From positions 951,343 through 1,015,342 of the forward strand of contig SIJG01000011.1 of the NCBI GenBank assembly GCA_023374025.1: a stretch of 64,000 nt of DNA, written 5' to 3'. This DNA comes from Heterodera schachtii. Its lineage: Eukaryota; Nematoda; Chromadorea; Rhabditida; Heteroderidae. A model generated the notes under the pieces. That model had not been told where the DNA came from. It did not search any database and was given only the letters and a program-made list of their open reading frames with translations. A program made the position numbers and the translations under genes. This document shows, piece by piece, positions 25,601 to 34,610 of the stretch (position 1 is its first letter; each line of letters begins with the position of its first letter).

Positions 25601-27525
25601 GGGCGGAGGAGCAGTGTTCGTCGCCTGCCAAAATGGTGCGACAACCGTTCCAACTGTTACAAGAGCGACAGTATTCGACCAGCAGCACCACCGAAGGGTC
25701 GGGGCCAAGCACGCAGGTGGTGAAATTGTGGGCACAGCAAATGCCAGCATAACCTGACCCAGGGCTGCCATTGGTCCATGAATGGCAAGGACGTCGCTGA
25801 AATTGGACCCTCTCACTTGAAAATTTACGAATATTCTTGAATTCAAGTGTCCTTGAAATTCACGATTTTTCCTATTGGGTCCTTGGAAAGCGAGTTTTTC
25901 CAATGCCAGCCTTGACCTAACCGAGACCACAAACCACCGAAAATTGAGATTTCTTCATTTTTAAACTTTCATTTCGGTCTTGTTCTTACTCAAATAAATC
26001 AAAAAGCACTCATCAATATGCCTTTTGTTCAGGTGACACCTTCCGCAACAGCTGGCCCCACCGATACATGCAAAAGCGGCGGCGCCGGTGGCGGGCGTCA
26101 GCGTTTTTTCGGCAGCGGTGAGCAGGAGGGTGGGCTGCAGGCACTGCCCGAGCTGGTCGAGACAATGGCATCATCGACATCGCCGCAGGCACGGCGCTAC
26201 TCGGCACCCTTTGTGAGCGGTGGCGACGGCGTCGGTGCCACCGCACTGACTCTGACGCAGCAAGCGGCGGCGGTGCCGCATCAGTTGCAGCAGCAGCGGT
26301 CGGTTGAACAGCCGGCGAACACCGCTTCCGCCGCGTGCTCCTCGCGCTCGGTGATCGCTGCGTCGATGAGCAGCGGAAGCAGCAGCGGCGGGGGCAGCAG
26401 CAGCGGGAACAGCACACAGACGGTGATCGCTTCTGCGACGACTTCGGCATCTGCTGTCATTGTTGGTGGAGGAGGGCAAGTGTCATCATCCGTAGCTGAC
26501 GAAGGTCCCCAGAAAGTTTTTTTATGCCATCATAATTTGTCACATCATTAACTAATTGAAGGGCACGATACATAATTTAGGCTTTAAAAACCTACAAAAG
26601 AGCGCCTAAAATAGAAAAAGCTTTCAGAAAATTGAAAATCTAATTAGCCCAAATGGAAATTCCAGTTGCTACTGCTCCAACTTCTCAACAACAACAGCAA
26701 CAACCGCAGTTGCTTCAGGGCGCACGCGGCGGTGGGAGCAGCGGAGTGGCGCGACGACGGAGTTGGCGAGTGCACTACACACGGCCCAAGAACAAGTCGT
26801 TCGACTACGAGACAACCACGGCCGGGCGCGCCGCTTATGAGGTGCCAACAAATTAACTACAAATTGAACTGACTATATTCGGATTGATCACGCCGAAAAA
26901 TTCTGATTTGGGTTAGGAAAAATACTTGGGATCAAATCATTTATGAAAAGGGCCTGGGGGTCAACCGAAAATTTTGTGAAGGGGATTTAGCCAAGTAGAT
27001 TAACACGACCTTTTTGCTTTACTTTTTGCGAAGCCGCGCTTTTTCAAAAAACTTTTGGGAAAGGCGTGGTCTGGCGGTGCCTTCATATAGGCGCAGCGGG
27101 GAAAAAATGGAATTTTAATGAAATTTATTAAGAAACTTGGAAATTTTTTTCTATTCTGCTGGCTACTAATTTCACATTTAATTATTTTGTTTAATTTAAT
27201 TTAATTGTTTTTCCCTCAACTTTCACCTTATTTCCCACTTTAGGAATCGGTGCCTTCCTCCCACTCGACTCCGTTGTGCCAAAGTCCGCCGGGCAGCCTC
27301 CTCTTTTCGCGCCGGCGCAACTCAAACGGCGGCGGTGCAGTCGGCGACTTTGACATCGCTGCTGGTGGCACATCCCCTGCGGCGGCGGTATCATCCGCTG
27401 TTACTGGTGTTGCCGCTGTCGCGAAATCGTCCACGACGGCACTGGTGCGCAGGCGGTCCAGCAACAACGGGGGCGGTTCCAAGTCCAAAAAGCCGGTGCA
27501 GTCGAGGAGAAGCACACAAATCTGA
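16698..27525 (+). CDS. RhoGAP-domain protein, long isoform (15 exons, 1,110 aa)
   Basis: This is a Rho-family GTPase-activating protein and should switch off a small GTPase at the membrane or cytoskeleton. I place exons at 16698-16986, 17493-17544, 17592-17652, 18021-18119, 18572-18634, 18692-18822, 19306-19477, 19908-20088, 22514-22953, 23547-23819, 24248-24596, 25442-25716, 26033-26504, 26648-26841 and 27244-27525. They sum to 3,333 nt and every junction keeps frame. Residues 1-96 are low-complexity with a Q-rich tract. The GAP domain spans about 115-320: KFGVPVNEAF opens it and DIWRAPGNQAQ contains the arginine finger R152. SVIKRFLAKLPGGIFG and TPDAIGISVAPSLF follow. The style is closest to ARHGAP20/TAGAP-type domains, from memory. 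The long tail has a conserved-looking segment, EEGPDYFLHSSAYLLEST to RRMKTRSEWFLSPP, then Q-, C- and S-rich stretches. An upstream in-frame ATG at 16656 is an alternative start. No PH or RA domain is seen. Weakest junctions are the GTCCCC donor at 26505 and the 47-bp intron 17545-17591. Confidence 0.85.
17017..17048. repeat. GC-rich hairpin in RhoGAP intron 1
   Basis: CCCCCGGGAG (17017-17026) and CTCCCGGGGG (17039-17048) are perfect 10-bp inverted arms around a 12-nt loop, 30 bases inside the intron after the donor at 16987. Such a stem could affect use of the nearby donor; this is inference. Confidence 0.8.
17120..17345. repeat. Dispersed repeat, copy 2 (in RhoGAP intron 1)
   Basis: This is the second copy of the repeat at 13600-13770, with the same blocks in the same order and moderate divergence. 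A GGTGGGTATATACCTCGCTT fold and a TCACCGGT-like tail (TCACTGGTATAGAGCGAC) are visible. Confidence 0.6.
20525..21171 (+). CDS. Alternative last exon of the RhoGAP gene (short isoform, 564 aa)
   Basis: This exon follows a TTTTCAG acceptor and continues the frame left by the donor at 20089, just as the exon at 22514 does. Using it gives 1,695 nt and a 564-residue protein that stops at TGA 21169-21171. Its 214 residues are rich in alanine, serine and asparagine at first, then acidic (EEEGGDTVDDVVEEYEAE). They end with a less repetitive segment containing ATSEQLRRIEAYCLAANLDV. An AATAAA at 21498-21503 supports a transcript end. The two tails would give one GAP domain different localisation or partners. 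Alternatively, part of this exon could be spliced onward by an internal donor that I cannot identify. Confidence 0.75.
21498..21503 (+). promoter_or_regulatory. Polyadenylation signal for the short RhoGAP transcript
   Basis: AATAAA lies 327 bases after the stop of the alternative last exon and before the next exon at 22514. It fits a terminal-exon reading of 20525-21171. Confidence 0.55.
22096..22375. repeat. Fold-back repeat in the RhoGAP intron before exon 22514
   Basis: The left arm at about 22100-22150 (TTTGTTATCCAAATCCAACA, then TATCATTCGAAAGCTC) pairs imperfectly with the right arm at about 22318-22375, which reads on the minus strand CTTTGTCATCCAAATTCAAC and then ATATGATTCGAAATCTAA. 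Spacing and motif order match the larger fold-back at 11.7 kb. Confidence 0.65.
23060..23360 (-). repeat. GGCGG-core repeat copy in a RhoGAP intron
   Basis: Reading along the plus strand it has TTTTTTTGCTTTTAAAAACG, then TTTTTTGCGGCACATT and a G run. The core at about 23232-23257 (TCCGGAAGTGCGGACAGGCG followed by CCGCC) comes next, and then GAAAATTTGAGTGCACTTTG with TTAACGGATTTTGTC. This is one of the longest copies and shows the family's full order on this strand. Confidence 0.7.
23983..24004 (+). repeat. GGCGG-core repeat copy in a RhoGAP intron
   Basis: The core GGCGGCGCCTATAGGCATCG leads into TCGGCCCCCAAAATTCCCG, between the exons ending at 23819 and starting at 24248. Confidence 0.65.
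26940..27110 (-). repeat. GGCGG-core repeat copy in the last RhoGAP intron
   Basis: GCGCTTTTTCAAAAAACTTT leads to TGGCGGTGCCTTCATATAGG and CGCAGCGGGG. The upstream part (ATGAAAAGGG, TTTTGCTTTACTTTTTGCG) parallels the copy at 23.1 kb, showing that the repeat unit extends at least 130 bp beyond the core. Confidence 0.65.
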
Positions 27526-29435
27526 ACAGCGCGCAATTTCGTGATGAATCCGCATCGGAACGGCATTCATTCAATGGCAGTGGTGGAGAATTGCACGAGA
27601 ACAGCTGACTTTGGTGGAAGGGCTAATAGTCAAGGGCATGGTTGATTGGTGTTTCCATGATCGGCACACATCGCAAATGTATTCGTGGCATTGGCTGAGC
27701 AAGCGATTTTCACACTAAAGCCAAATCAGAAGAAGTGCCGAGAGGGTCCCAGCCGATGCTTACACCCACTCATCAAACACATTCCACTTTTGAGCTCTGT
27801 TCTTCGCTCTCTCCCATTTCACTAACTCTTTGTTTTCAGTCTTGCAATTTGTTTTTTTAATTAAAAATAGAAATTAATTAAATTTTAATTTGTAAGCACA
27901 TTTTTTTACTCGAAAATGCAGGCTGAAATATATTTGCTTTCATTATGAATGGCCTCTGATCAGACTGATCCATCACTCACTGATCCTTTGTTTTTCTTTC
28001 CGAGAATCTCGCCACCCGCGCAAATGTTTTTTCGCTGGCGATTTTCAGTTTTTCATTTATGTTTATCTCCAAAATGTAATGTTTCAAAAAGTCTTTCATT
28101 CATTCCCTTTGCCTATTCCTTCCCAATTATTCCATGGTTTTGTTAATGACCAATCACTTCAATTTTAATATGTAAAATTTTCCAAATTTGGAGTTTCGAT
28201 AAACAAAACCCAATTTTAATTAGCTAAAAAACGTCCGTTCTCTTAAAATCACCGGGGAATGTTTTAAAAACTCCAAAAAAATTTTCATGGTTTTCAAAAT
28301 TGCAATTTTTCTGCCCTTCTCTGCTGCTGCTGCTGCTGCTACTAATTGATAAGCCTACTCTCCCCCTCAATTTTACGTCTTTCAAAGAGTTCGTTGCGTT
28401 ATTTCACTCCCTCGCCGCCTCTCCCTCCCTTTTTTTCATTTAAATTTTATGCGCAAAATTCCATTTTCTCGCAAATTCACAGCCAGACCAAAATACCGTT
28501 CAAATGTATTCATCGTTTATTCATTCATTTGCCTAATATTTTTGTGACTGTAATTTTACCCCGGCTTTACCTACCGCGTGCTTTTCGAGATTTAAAGCTT
28601 TCCAGTCTCGAAATGCCGGCGGACAATCTCGAGAGTCTCGAAAAGCACCACCGCTCTCCAACCCAACAAATGCTTCACTTACCACAAAGCATCAATTTTT
28701 GTTGTGCACCACCTCCAAAAAAAACCGCTGCCCATTTTAATGGAATTTGGCTCTTATTAATAATTAGTGTTAATTAAACCCAACGGCATCAATTTTTTTG
28801 GTCAAACTCTTTTTTGTTGTTGCCGTTGGGATTAATGTTCAATCCTTTCCGTTCATTTTTAATCTTTTTTTAAATTTCAATTCCTCTGTTGTAATTTAGT
28901 AATGCTTTTCCATCAAATTATTGTACATCAACGTGCACAAAAATGCTAATTGAATTCCTCTAATAAAAATTAAATATTATAACTTTTTTTATTTCATAAA
29001 ATACATTTTTTAAAATATACATAATCATTTTAACCCATGAAACGGAAAAGTCATAATATTAATAAGCGAAATTAAAGCCGGAATTTTGAAAATGAACACG
29101 ACCGGGACTTGGAAAATGGACCGGAACGGGCTTAACGGGACAAAAAGCCCGTTTTCTGGACCCGGGTCTCAAATTTTGGGCTGGGCGCACGCCGGACTGC
29201 GATTTCTTGGAAAATGCTAAAATTTTTTAAATTCAGATTGGGAAATGGGGAGCTCAGGATCGGGACTTAACTCTAATCAAGTGTGCTAAAAACTGTTGTT
29301 TAAAAGCGGGGCTCGAACCCTAGCTAAAACAAACAACCGAAATTTTTGGCGTTGAACAACGGGGGGAAGAGATTGATTGTACCATGTTTATCATCAGCAA
29401 TATATGTACATATGCAGTACAATAATAAAAAACAC
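27526..29435. other. Intergenic space between two convergent genes
   Basis: No gene supported. It should contain the 3' UTR of the long RhoGAP transcript, but no clean AATAAA was found near 27.5-27.9 kb. A (CTG)6 tract lies near 28320 and an inverted repeat at 28578-28648. Confidence 0.5.
28578..28648. repeat. Perfect 13-bp inverted repeat
   Basis: GTGCTTTTCGAGA (28578-28590) and TCTCGAAAAGCAC (28636-28648) are exact reverse complements around 45 bases that contain further TCTCGA words. It could be a small structured RNA, a terminator-like stem or the ends of a tiny element. Confidence 0.8.
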
Positions 29436-29438
29436 AAA

Positions 29439-29444
29439 TTTATT
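29439..29444 (-). promoter_or_regulatory. Polyadenylation signal of the membrane-protein gene
   Basis: AATAAA on the minus strand, 72 bases after the stop codon at 29516-29518, in the expected place for the gene ending there. Confidence 0.65.
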
Positions 29445-29515
29445 AGTAATATCACCGTTTTTAGATGCCAAATGTTAAGAGTTAAAAGAGACGAACATTT
29501 GCAAGTTCAAGGGCC

Positions 29516-30684
29516 TCAAAAATAAACGAATTTCTGATCTTCAATGGGAATAAAAATGTGGGTTGGGATGCCATTGTTCTGGCACATCGTCGTCGTCGTC
29601 ATCTTCTCCCGATCAGTTGCCACAGGCGCCGCTGTCCATGGGTCGACCGAATCGGAAATTGGGGCCGATTTTGAGGGCAGAAAAAGGGCCAAACAGGCGA
29701 ACAAACACAACTGAAATGAGCAAGAAATGATTGAAAGTGGGGAGAATGGCATTTTGAAAATAAGGCAAGGAAAGGCACGGCACCTGAACGACAAAAAGAA
29801 TGCCAAAGAAAATGATCAGCGCAAGAACGACAGTGTTGAGCCCATCGACGGTGAAATTGGCCTTGAATGGAGCACGATGTTCAGCTGTTTCTATTCCTGA
29901 AAACCAGATAAAATTAAGTTTTTCATTTGGAAAAAAGCAATTCGTAAATTTGGCCACTAATCCAAACTCAAACCCCTGTAAACAAATTTTTTTGACTGAT
30001 TATGGGTTAAATTTTGAAAAACTAAAAGATCCCCCGTTTGGTTTTTCGGGGTGATTAAAATACATAAAAGCATCGGGTGGATAAACTTAGTCATGGACAC
30101 GTAAAAACCGGCGCAGTACAAATGGTCCAATTTCATTTTGCAATTATTAAACAATCGACGAGTCCACCCACCGTGGTACCCTTCCTCAGAATCTTCGATC
30201 ACAACGGCAACCACACGAATGGCGAAGCCGCCCAACCACAGGGAAAACAAAAAGCCAATGACCAGCAACGAAGCGACGGTGAAAGCAATCTGTGGGGGAT
30301 GTGAAGGGTAAACAAAGCAAAAAAAGATATTTTGGTTTTTGAAATAACAAAACAGAAAATATTAGTACTTTTCCGTTTTGGGCCTGAATTTTAAAATCAT
30401 CGACTCTTATTTGCGCGAGTTCCTCTGGCGCAAAGATGCTAAAAATTGTGGCGCAGCTTCATTTGAGAAAATTTTAGCCAAAATTAAAAAATTCAAATAT
30501 AGGCCCCAAAACGGAAAAGTACCAAAATATTTTGGGCCTCAAAAAAAAGAATAAGAATTAGGTATTCGGAAAGCCATGGACCAAAAAAACATTTGTGCAC
30601 TAATTCGTTTTGAAATTAATGCGAGAAAATTGTTGAAACGCGCACCATAATGAAGAAAAGTCCGCCTCTGATGAGTATTTTCAT
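29516..30684 (-). CDS. Small two-span membrane protein of unknown function (154 aa, 4 exons)
   Basis: I place exons, in reading order, at 30684-30646, 30289-30172, 29896-29784 and 29710-29516. They sum to 465 nt, all phases agree and all introns have GT-AG ends. The start codon lies four bases after a TTTTAG acceptor, so the message is probably trans-spliced or has a non-coding first exon. Residues 7-37 form a long hydrophobic span (GGLFFIMIAFTVASLLVIGF onward), and residues 72-101 form a second (VVLALIIFFGILFVVQLCLF onward). The loop between them is acidic then mixed (EDSEEGYHGIETAEHRAPF) and holds one NFT glycosylation site at residue 66. The 53-residue tail is hydrophilic. Both ends should lie on the same side of the membrane. 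I do not recognise the family and assign no function. The gene is tail to tail with the RhoGAP gene and carries a MITE in intron 1. Confidence 0.8.
30358..30531. mobile_element. Small MITE-like element in intron 1 of the membrane-protein gene
   Basis: Inverted ends: AATATTAGTACTTTTCCGTT (left) against AATATTTTGGTACTTTTCCG read from the right, continuing to GTTTTGGGCC / GTTTTGGGGCC. Total length is about 174 bp. It shares the GGTACTTTyCyGTTTTG tip with the larger element at 54706-54974. The interior contains two GCGCnAnnnnGC-type palindromic bits but no coding sequence. Confidence 0.75.
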
Positions 30685-30699
30685 GGCTCTAAAATAAGG

Positions 30700-31318
30700 A
30701 GGGAAAAAAGAACATTTGGAATATGCAAATATGTATGTCTGTAAAAGCTGGATGTTTTACAATTTAAGCCGACCTAACAAAAAAAGAAAAAGCAGTTTCT
30801 CGGCGCCGAAAGGAAAAAGCCGCTTTCTGGCGCAAACTGGGAGCGAAAGTTCGAGCCTAATTTCAAGATTTTTGAGAAATTCTTAAGAAATTCGGAAATT
30901 TTGGAATTATTTGCATTTTTGGGCAAGATTTTTGAAAAATTAAAAAATGAAGCTATTTAATCAATCTGTTGAACTTTTTCACCCAGTAATAAAATTGGAA
31001 AAGCATGGCAAAGGAAGGCGATTTAAGAATTGAAGGGAAAAAGAGAAACGAACGAAATGAAAGATTGAAGGAATGAGCGGAAGAGTGCAATTTGCCGAGC
31101 TTAAATAGGGAATGTTTAACTTTTAGTTTAATTTATTTTTTATGAAAAATTTCCTTAAAATTTTTTTTGGTTGAAATGAAGTGAACTTGGGTCGACCCTC
31201 CTCCCGTCCCCCCTAAAAAGGTATGAACTGCCTCAACTCCATGTGAAATTTTGTTTGCAAAAAGTATGGGGGAAGTGAATTTAATTTGACAATTTTGCCA
31301 TTCCTTTGCCTTTTTCAG
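30700..31318. other. Gap between divergent gene ends
   Basis: No exon is visible. The 600 bp are AT- and purine-rich with a local repeat of AAAGAAAAAGCAGTTTCTCG-like sequence around 30785-30830. It would have to hold regulatory sequence for the membrane-protein gene on the minus strand. Confidence 0.4.
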
Positions 31319-31579
31319 GTTTGTGCCCTGTGGTGCCGCTATTGCTACGGCACCGATCAGAATGGACAAACAGTTGAGCCAAATGACCCGGCCTGGCCAC
31401 AACTTCAGGCGACCGCAGCTCGGGCCCGGGATGAGCCGGTGGTTTGGCTGTCCATGGAGCACATTTATGGCAGCGTTGGCCAATCGGAGACATTTCGTGC
31501 CGTTTTTTCCAAAACGCTTCGTCACCTGTGGCAATTTGGCACCGAAAGTGCGCTGAAACGCTATTTGGGCGAAGAATGA
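31319..31579 (+). CDS. Last exon of a mannitol 2-dehydrogenase-type enzyme (partial)
   Basis: A TTTTTCAG acceptor opens an 86-codon frame ending at TGA 31577-31579. The translation begins VCALWCRYCYGTDQNG, continues VEPNDPAWPQLQ and WLSMEHIYGS, and ends with FSKTLRHLWQFGTESALKRY. This is the C-terminal end of the mannitol dehydrogenase C-terminal domain. As I recall the family, ALWCRYC..GT, PNDP.W and IYG are typical of the fungal and bacterial long-chain mannitol or hexuronate dehydrogenases, which interconvert mannitol and fructose with NAD(P). The preceding roughly 400 residues, including the nucleotide-binding fold, are not found anywhere upstream on this strand. The exon is therefore the visible end of a gene with very distant exons, a gene fragment, or a sign of misassembly. 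Frame and splice site are intact, with no internal stop. Confidence 0.75.
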   Translation, partial: VCALWCRYCYGTDQNGQTVEPNDPAWPQLQATAARARDEPVVWLSMEHIYGSVGQSETFRAVFSKTLRHLWQFGTESALKRYLGEE

Positions 31580-31928
31580 TGAACAGAAAGAAAGTGATTG
31601 CGCAGTGATGAAATGTGTATTATTGTAAATAATGAGGATGTTAATTGTGCATTGTATTCAAATTACTCTCCTCTGATAGACCAACCCATTCAATTTATTG
31701 TAAATATCGTAAGGAGTCGGAATTAAACAACTTGAATATGTTGAACATGCATATATTCAGGTCGGGGTGCTAAAAGTTGGGTCGCCAGATTTGGCATTTC
31801 AATTAAAAAACCAAAAATATATCCTGAGAGACTTTTTTTAGAAAATTTTAATTATAATGCCTAAATTAATATTTAAATCCAATTCTTTTTTGATCTCATA
31901 TATATAATGCCAAAAAAATATTCGCATG
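31580..31928. other. 3' flank of the dehydrogenase exon
   Basis: AT-rich, no gene. It contains AATAAT at about 31628 but no exact AATAAA. Confidence 0.4.
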
Positions 31929-32167
31929 GCTTAAAGTAGAGTTGAGCGGGACCGGGACGGGAATTCCCGGTTTTTTCAGGTCCCGATCCCGGTTTTTGGA
32001 AAAACAGAAATCCCGGTCCCGGTTTTGCCAGTCCCGGTCCCGGCGGGACTAAATAAGCACTGGTAAGAATGAGGGTCTGGTGAGAAAAGAGAGGGAATTG
32101 ATGAGGAATGAGAAATTTTTGAGAAAAAAATTAAATTATTTATTTCATTTGAAGTATTACTCCATGA

Positions 32168-32239
32168 TCTTATGTGGTGAAGTGGCTAAACCTTCTGACC
32201 TTCGGTGGTCTGCTCTTGGGTTCAATCCCCAACATAACA
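32168..32239 (+). tRNA. tRNA-like segment (probable SINE head or tRNA pseudogene)
   Basis: The 72-nt length is exactly right for a tRNA. TCTTATG at the start pairs at six of seven positions with CATAACA at the end. TTGGG and CCCAA form a perfect T stem around TTCAATC (box B GGGTTCAATCCCC). A box A-like TGGTGAAGTGGCTAA is present, and GGT/ACC can form a short D stem. The anticodon stem is only GACC/GGTC around a six-base loop, so no anticodon can be assigned and a working tRNA is unlikely. Confidence 0.45.
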
Positions 32240-32389
32240 GAAACTTTTTTCATATTTTCTTTACATTATTTCATTTAAATTTAATTAATAAAAATAGTTC
32301 AACTTAAAAATTATTAGTTTTTCTTTTTTTAAGCAGCCTAAAACCACAAATGAATCAAATATTTAGTCATTTTTTGACAAATTCTGTTA

Positions 32390-32530
32390 ACATATTACAC
32401 TCAAAATTTCAAAATTTTTCCGGCGGCGCCTATCGGCACCGCCGGACCCCGCCCCCAATGATCCAAAAAGTTTTTGGAAAAGCCACGCCACAAAAAGAGC
32501 AATTTAAAAGCAAAAAATTTAAGAAATTGT
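32390..32530 (+). repeat. GGCGG-core repeat nested in the 31.9-kb hAT-like element
   Basis: It runs from TTAACATATTACACTCAAAA through the core GGCGGCGCCTATCGGCACCG (32422-32443) to CCGGACCCC, AAAAAGTTTTTGGAAAAGCC and ACGCCACAAAAAGAGC. This is a clean example of the family in plus orientation. Confidence 0.8.
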
Positions 32531-34136
32531 TAATTTAGTTAAAAAATCCAGAATTATATGACTCAGAAAATTCTAAGACCCTCCCCCCCCCCCCCGAAAT
32601 AAAATTTTTTTAAAATTTTCCTAAGAATAATGGAAAAATTCACCCCAAACGAAAATTTAAAAATTTTAATGTACATTTATGAATATAAGAAAATTTTCGA
32701 AAAAAGTGCACTCAAATTTTCAAATTTTCTTCAAAAAATTTTCACTTGGAAAATTCCCGGTTGGTCCCGGTCCCGGCTTTTTTCGCGGTCCCGGTCCCGG
32801 ACGAAAATCGAGGTCCCGGTCCCGGTCCCGACTTTTCTGGTCCCGGTAAGTCTCGGTCCCGGTTTTTGTCAAATTTCCCGGTCCCGCTCAACTCTAGCTT
32901 AAAGAGTGGATAAAAAGAATTAATGAAAAATTTTCATTATTGTGGTTATTTGAATTGTTTTATAGAATTTTTATTTTCATGAGATTTGTTTGCGTTTTCT
33001 TTTTCAAATTTTGAAAAGATGTTTATATTTCAATAATTTTAAAATTACGTTTCTATTAATGTGCAGTCTTTATTCATTAATTATTTATTTTAATATCGTA
33101 TAATTACTACAAATGAATTTATAAATTTTAAACCAATTACCATCTTTAATTGATAAAAAAAGATAATCGAATAAAGATTTGAAAATTTGATCTCACTCGC
33201 TTATTAACAACGCATGACTCTTCTATTTGCACATTTTTTTTCAAAATTTCACTAAAAATAAAAAAAATTGGCACTAAAAATACTTCAGGATTTAATTTAA
33301 AGCATATTTCAGTAAATTAAACTCAATTTGTAATTCTTTTTTTAACCAAAATCTCCATAAATCAATTAATTGCTTAATAAAAAGTGATTGATAAATTTTT
33401 AAAAATAAATTACAAAAGGAAAATTCATCCAAAAATTGAAATTACTCAAATATTAAAAATTGAATCTTTAATCTATTGAATTTTCGTCTCATTTACTTGG
33501 CTTATTTTTAAATTTTTATAAAAATTTGATAATTTTTTAATTTAATGCTTAATACTCGAGCATTAAGCGCAAGATGAATGTCATTCGTCCATACAAAAAA
33601 GAAAGTGTTTTCCCATTAAAATATTTAGAGCAGGCAGAAGCCACGAAAAAATATGCATTTACAAAAAATTTAAACTCAAATCGGTGTCATGACAACTCGT
33701 ACAAAAGGCAATTGTACAATGGCTTAGGCTTAAGCTTTATTATGTAAAAAAATTTATCAGACCAAATATTTAATATTTTTAACAAATTGTTAGACAAGAT
33801 CGAAAAGTTAATTAAGATATTCTCTAATTATCCCCCCGTCTTCATTAATCTTCCAGTCTCCAATTATCCCCCCCCCCCTATTCTGAGGAGGTTGAAAACT
33901 AATCCCACCGACTCCATTTATGCCCCGGGGGGATAAATGGAATTTTTATAAGAAATTATATGAGACCATTTTTAAAAATAAAACAAAATGTTGTGAAAAC
34001 TCCCTTTTAGAACAGTTTTATTCTACTAATATTGCCTAACCCTGAAGTGAGTTATGAATTTTCAAAAATTAGCCTAAATTTCCCGGGCTCCAAAAAGGAA
34101 AAATTTTATATAATTAAAATAAATTCTAAATTTTTT

Positions 34137-34610
34137 AATAGGGTTGCAACTTTTAGTTACGAAAAATCTCGAAATAGTTAATGCGAGAAAAATGCCAAAA
34201 CAGTGACAAAATAGTGACAAAAAGTCCGAAATAGTGACGAATTGTGATATTTTTTAGGGTTGGTTGTTAGGGGTATATATTTCAGGGTCGATTCTTAGAG
34301 TATATATATTATTTTTTTTTTTTTTTTGCTTTTTTTTGCTTTTTTGTTAATAATTTTGGGAAAACGCCAAAATAGTGATTTTTAGTGACGGATTATAACA
34401 TCAGAACCGCAAAATTTCAACGAGAAATACGTTTTGAGCTCCTAAAAATTCTTCGAATTCCTCTCCCAAACGAAAATTAAAAAATTTTATGGGTATATTT
34501 TTGAATTAGGAAGTTTCATATAAAATGCGCTCAAATTTTCAAATTTTTTTCAAAAAATTTTTCTCTTGGGAAAATTCCCGGTTGTTCCCGGTCCCGCTCA
34601 GCTCAATTGA
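34137..34610. mobile_element. Degenerate relatives of the hAT-like elements
   Basis: 34137-34400 starts TAGGGTTGCAACTTTTAG and carries repeated AATAGTGAC / GTGACAAAAA words and a TTAGGGGTATATATTTCAGG motif, but no matching right end. 34440-34605 parallels the right half of the 31.9-kb element (CCCAAACGAAAATTAAAAAA, GCGCTCAAATTTTCAAA, then ATTCCCGGTTGTTCCCGGTC and CCGCTCAGCTCA). Both look like truncated copies. Confidence 0.5.

Larger units (their letters stand above)
31937..32896. mobile_element. hAT-like non-autonomous element (960 bp)
   Basis: The first 21 bases, TAGAGTTGAGCGGGACCGGG plus A, are perfectly repeated in reverse complement at the right end. The 8-bp duplication GCTTAAAG flanks both sides (31929-31936 and 32897-32904). 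Both ends are filled with arrays of GGTCCCGG / CCGGGACC words, about ten on the right. The interior holds a tRNA-like segment and a full GGCGG-core repeat. There is no transposase. A diverged relative of its right half lies at 34.44-34.60 kb. Confidence 0.9.

Noticed and set aside
28346..28777. 143-codon plus-strand frame
   Set aside because: Composition is random-looking, it spans an inverted repeat and lies in the 3' region of two genes, with no domain.
29300..29325. Box B-like GGGTTCGAGCCCC on the minus strand
   Set aside because: No matching acceptor stem, box A or anticodon arm could be placed at tRNA spacing.
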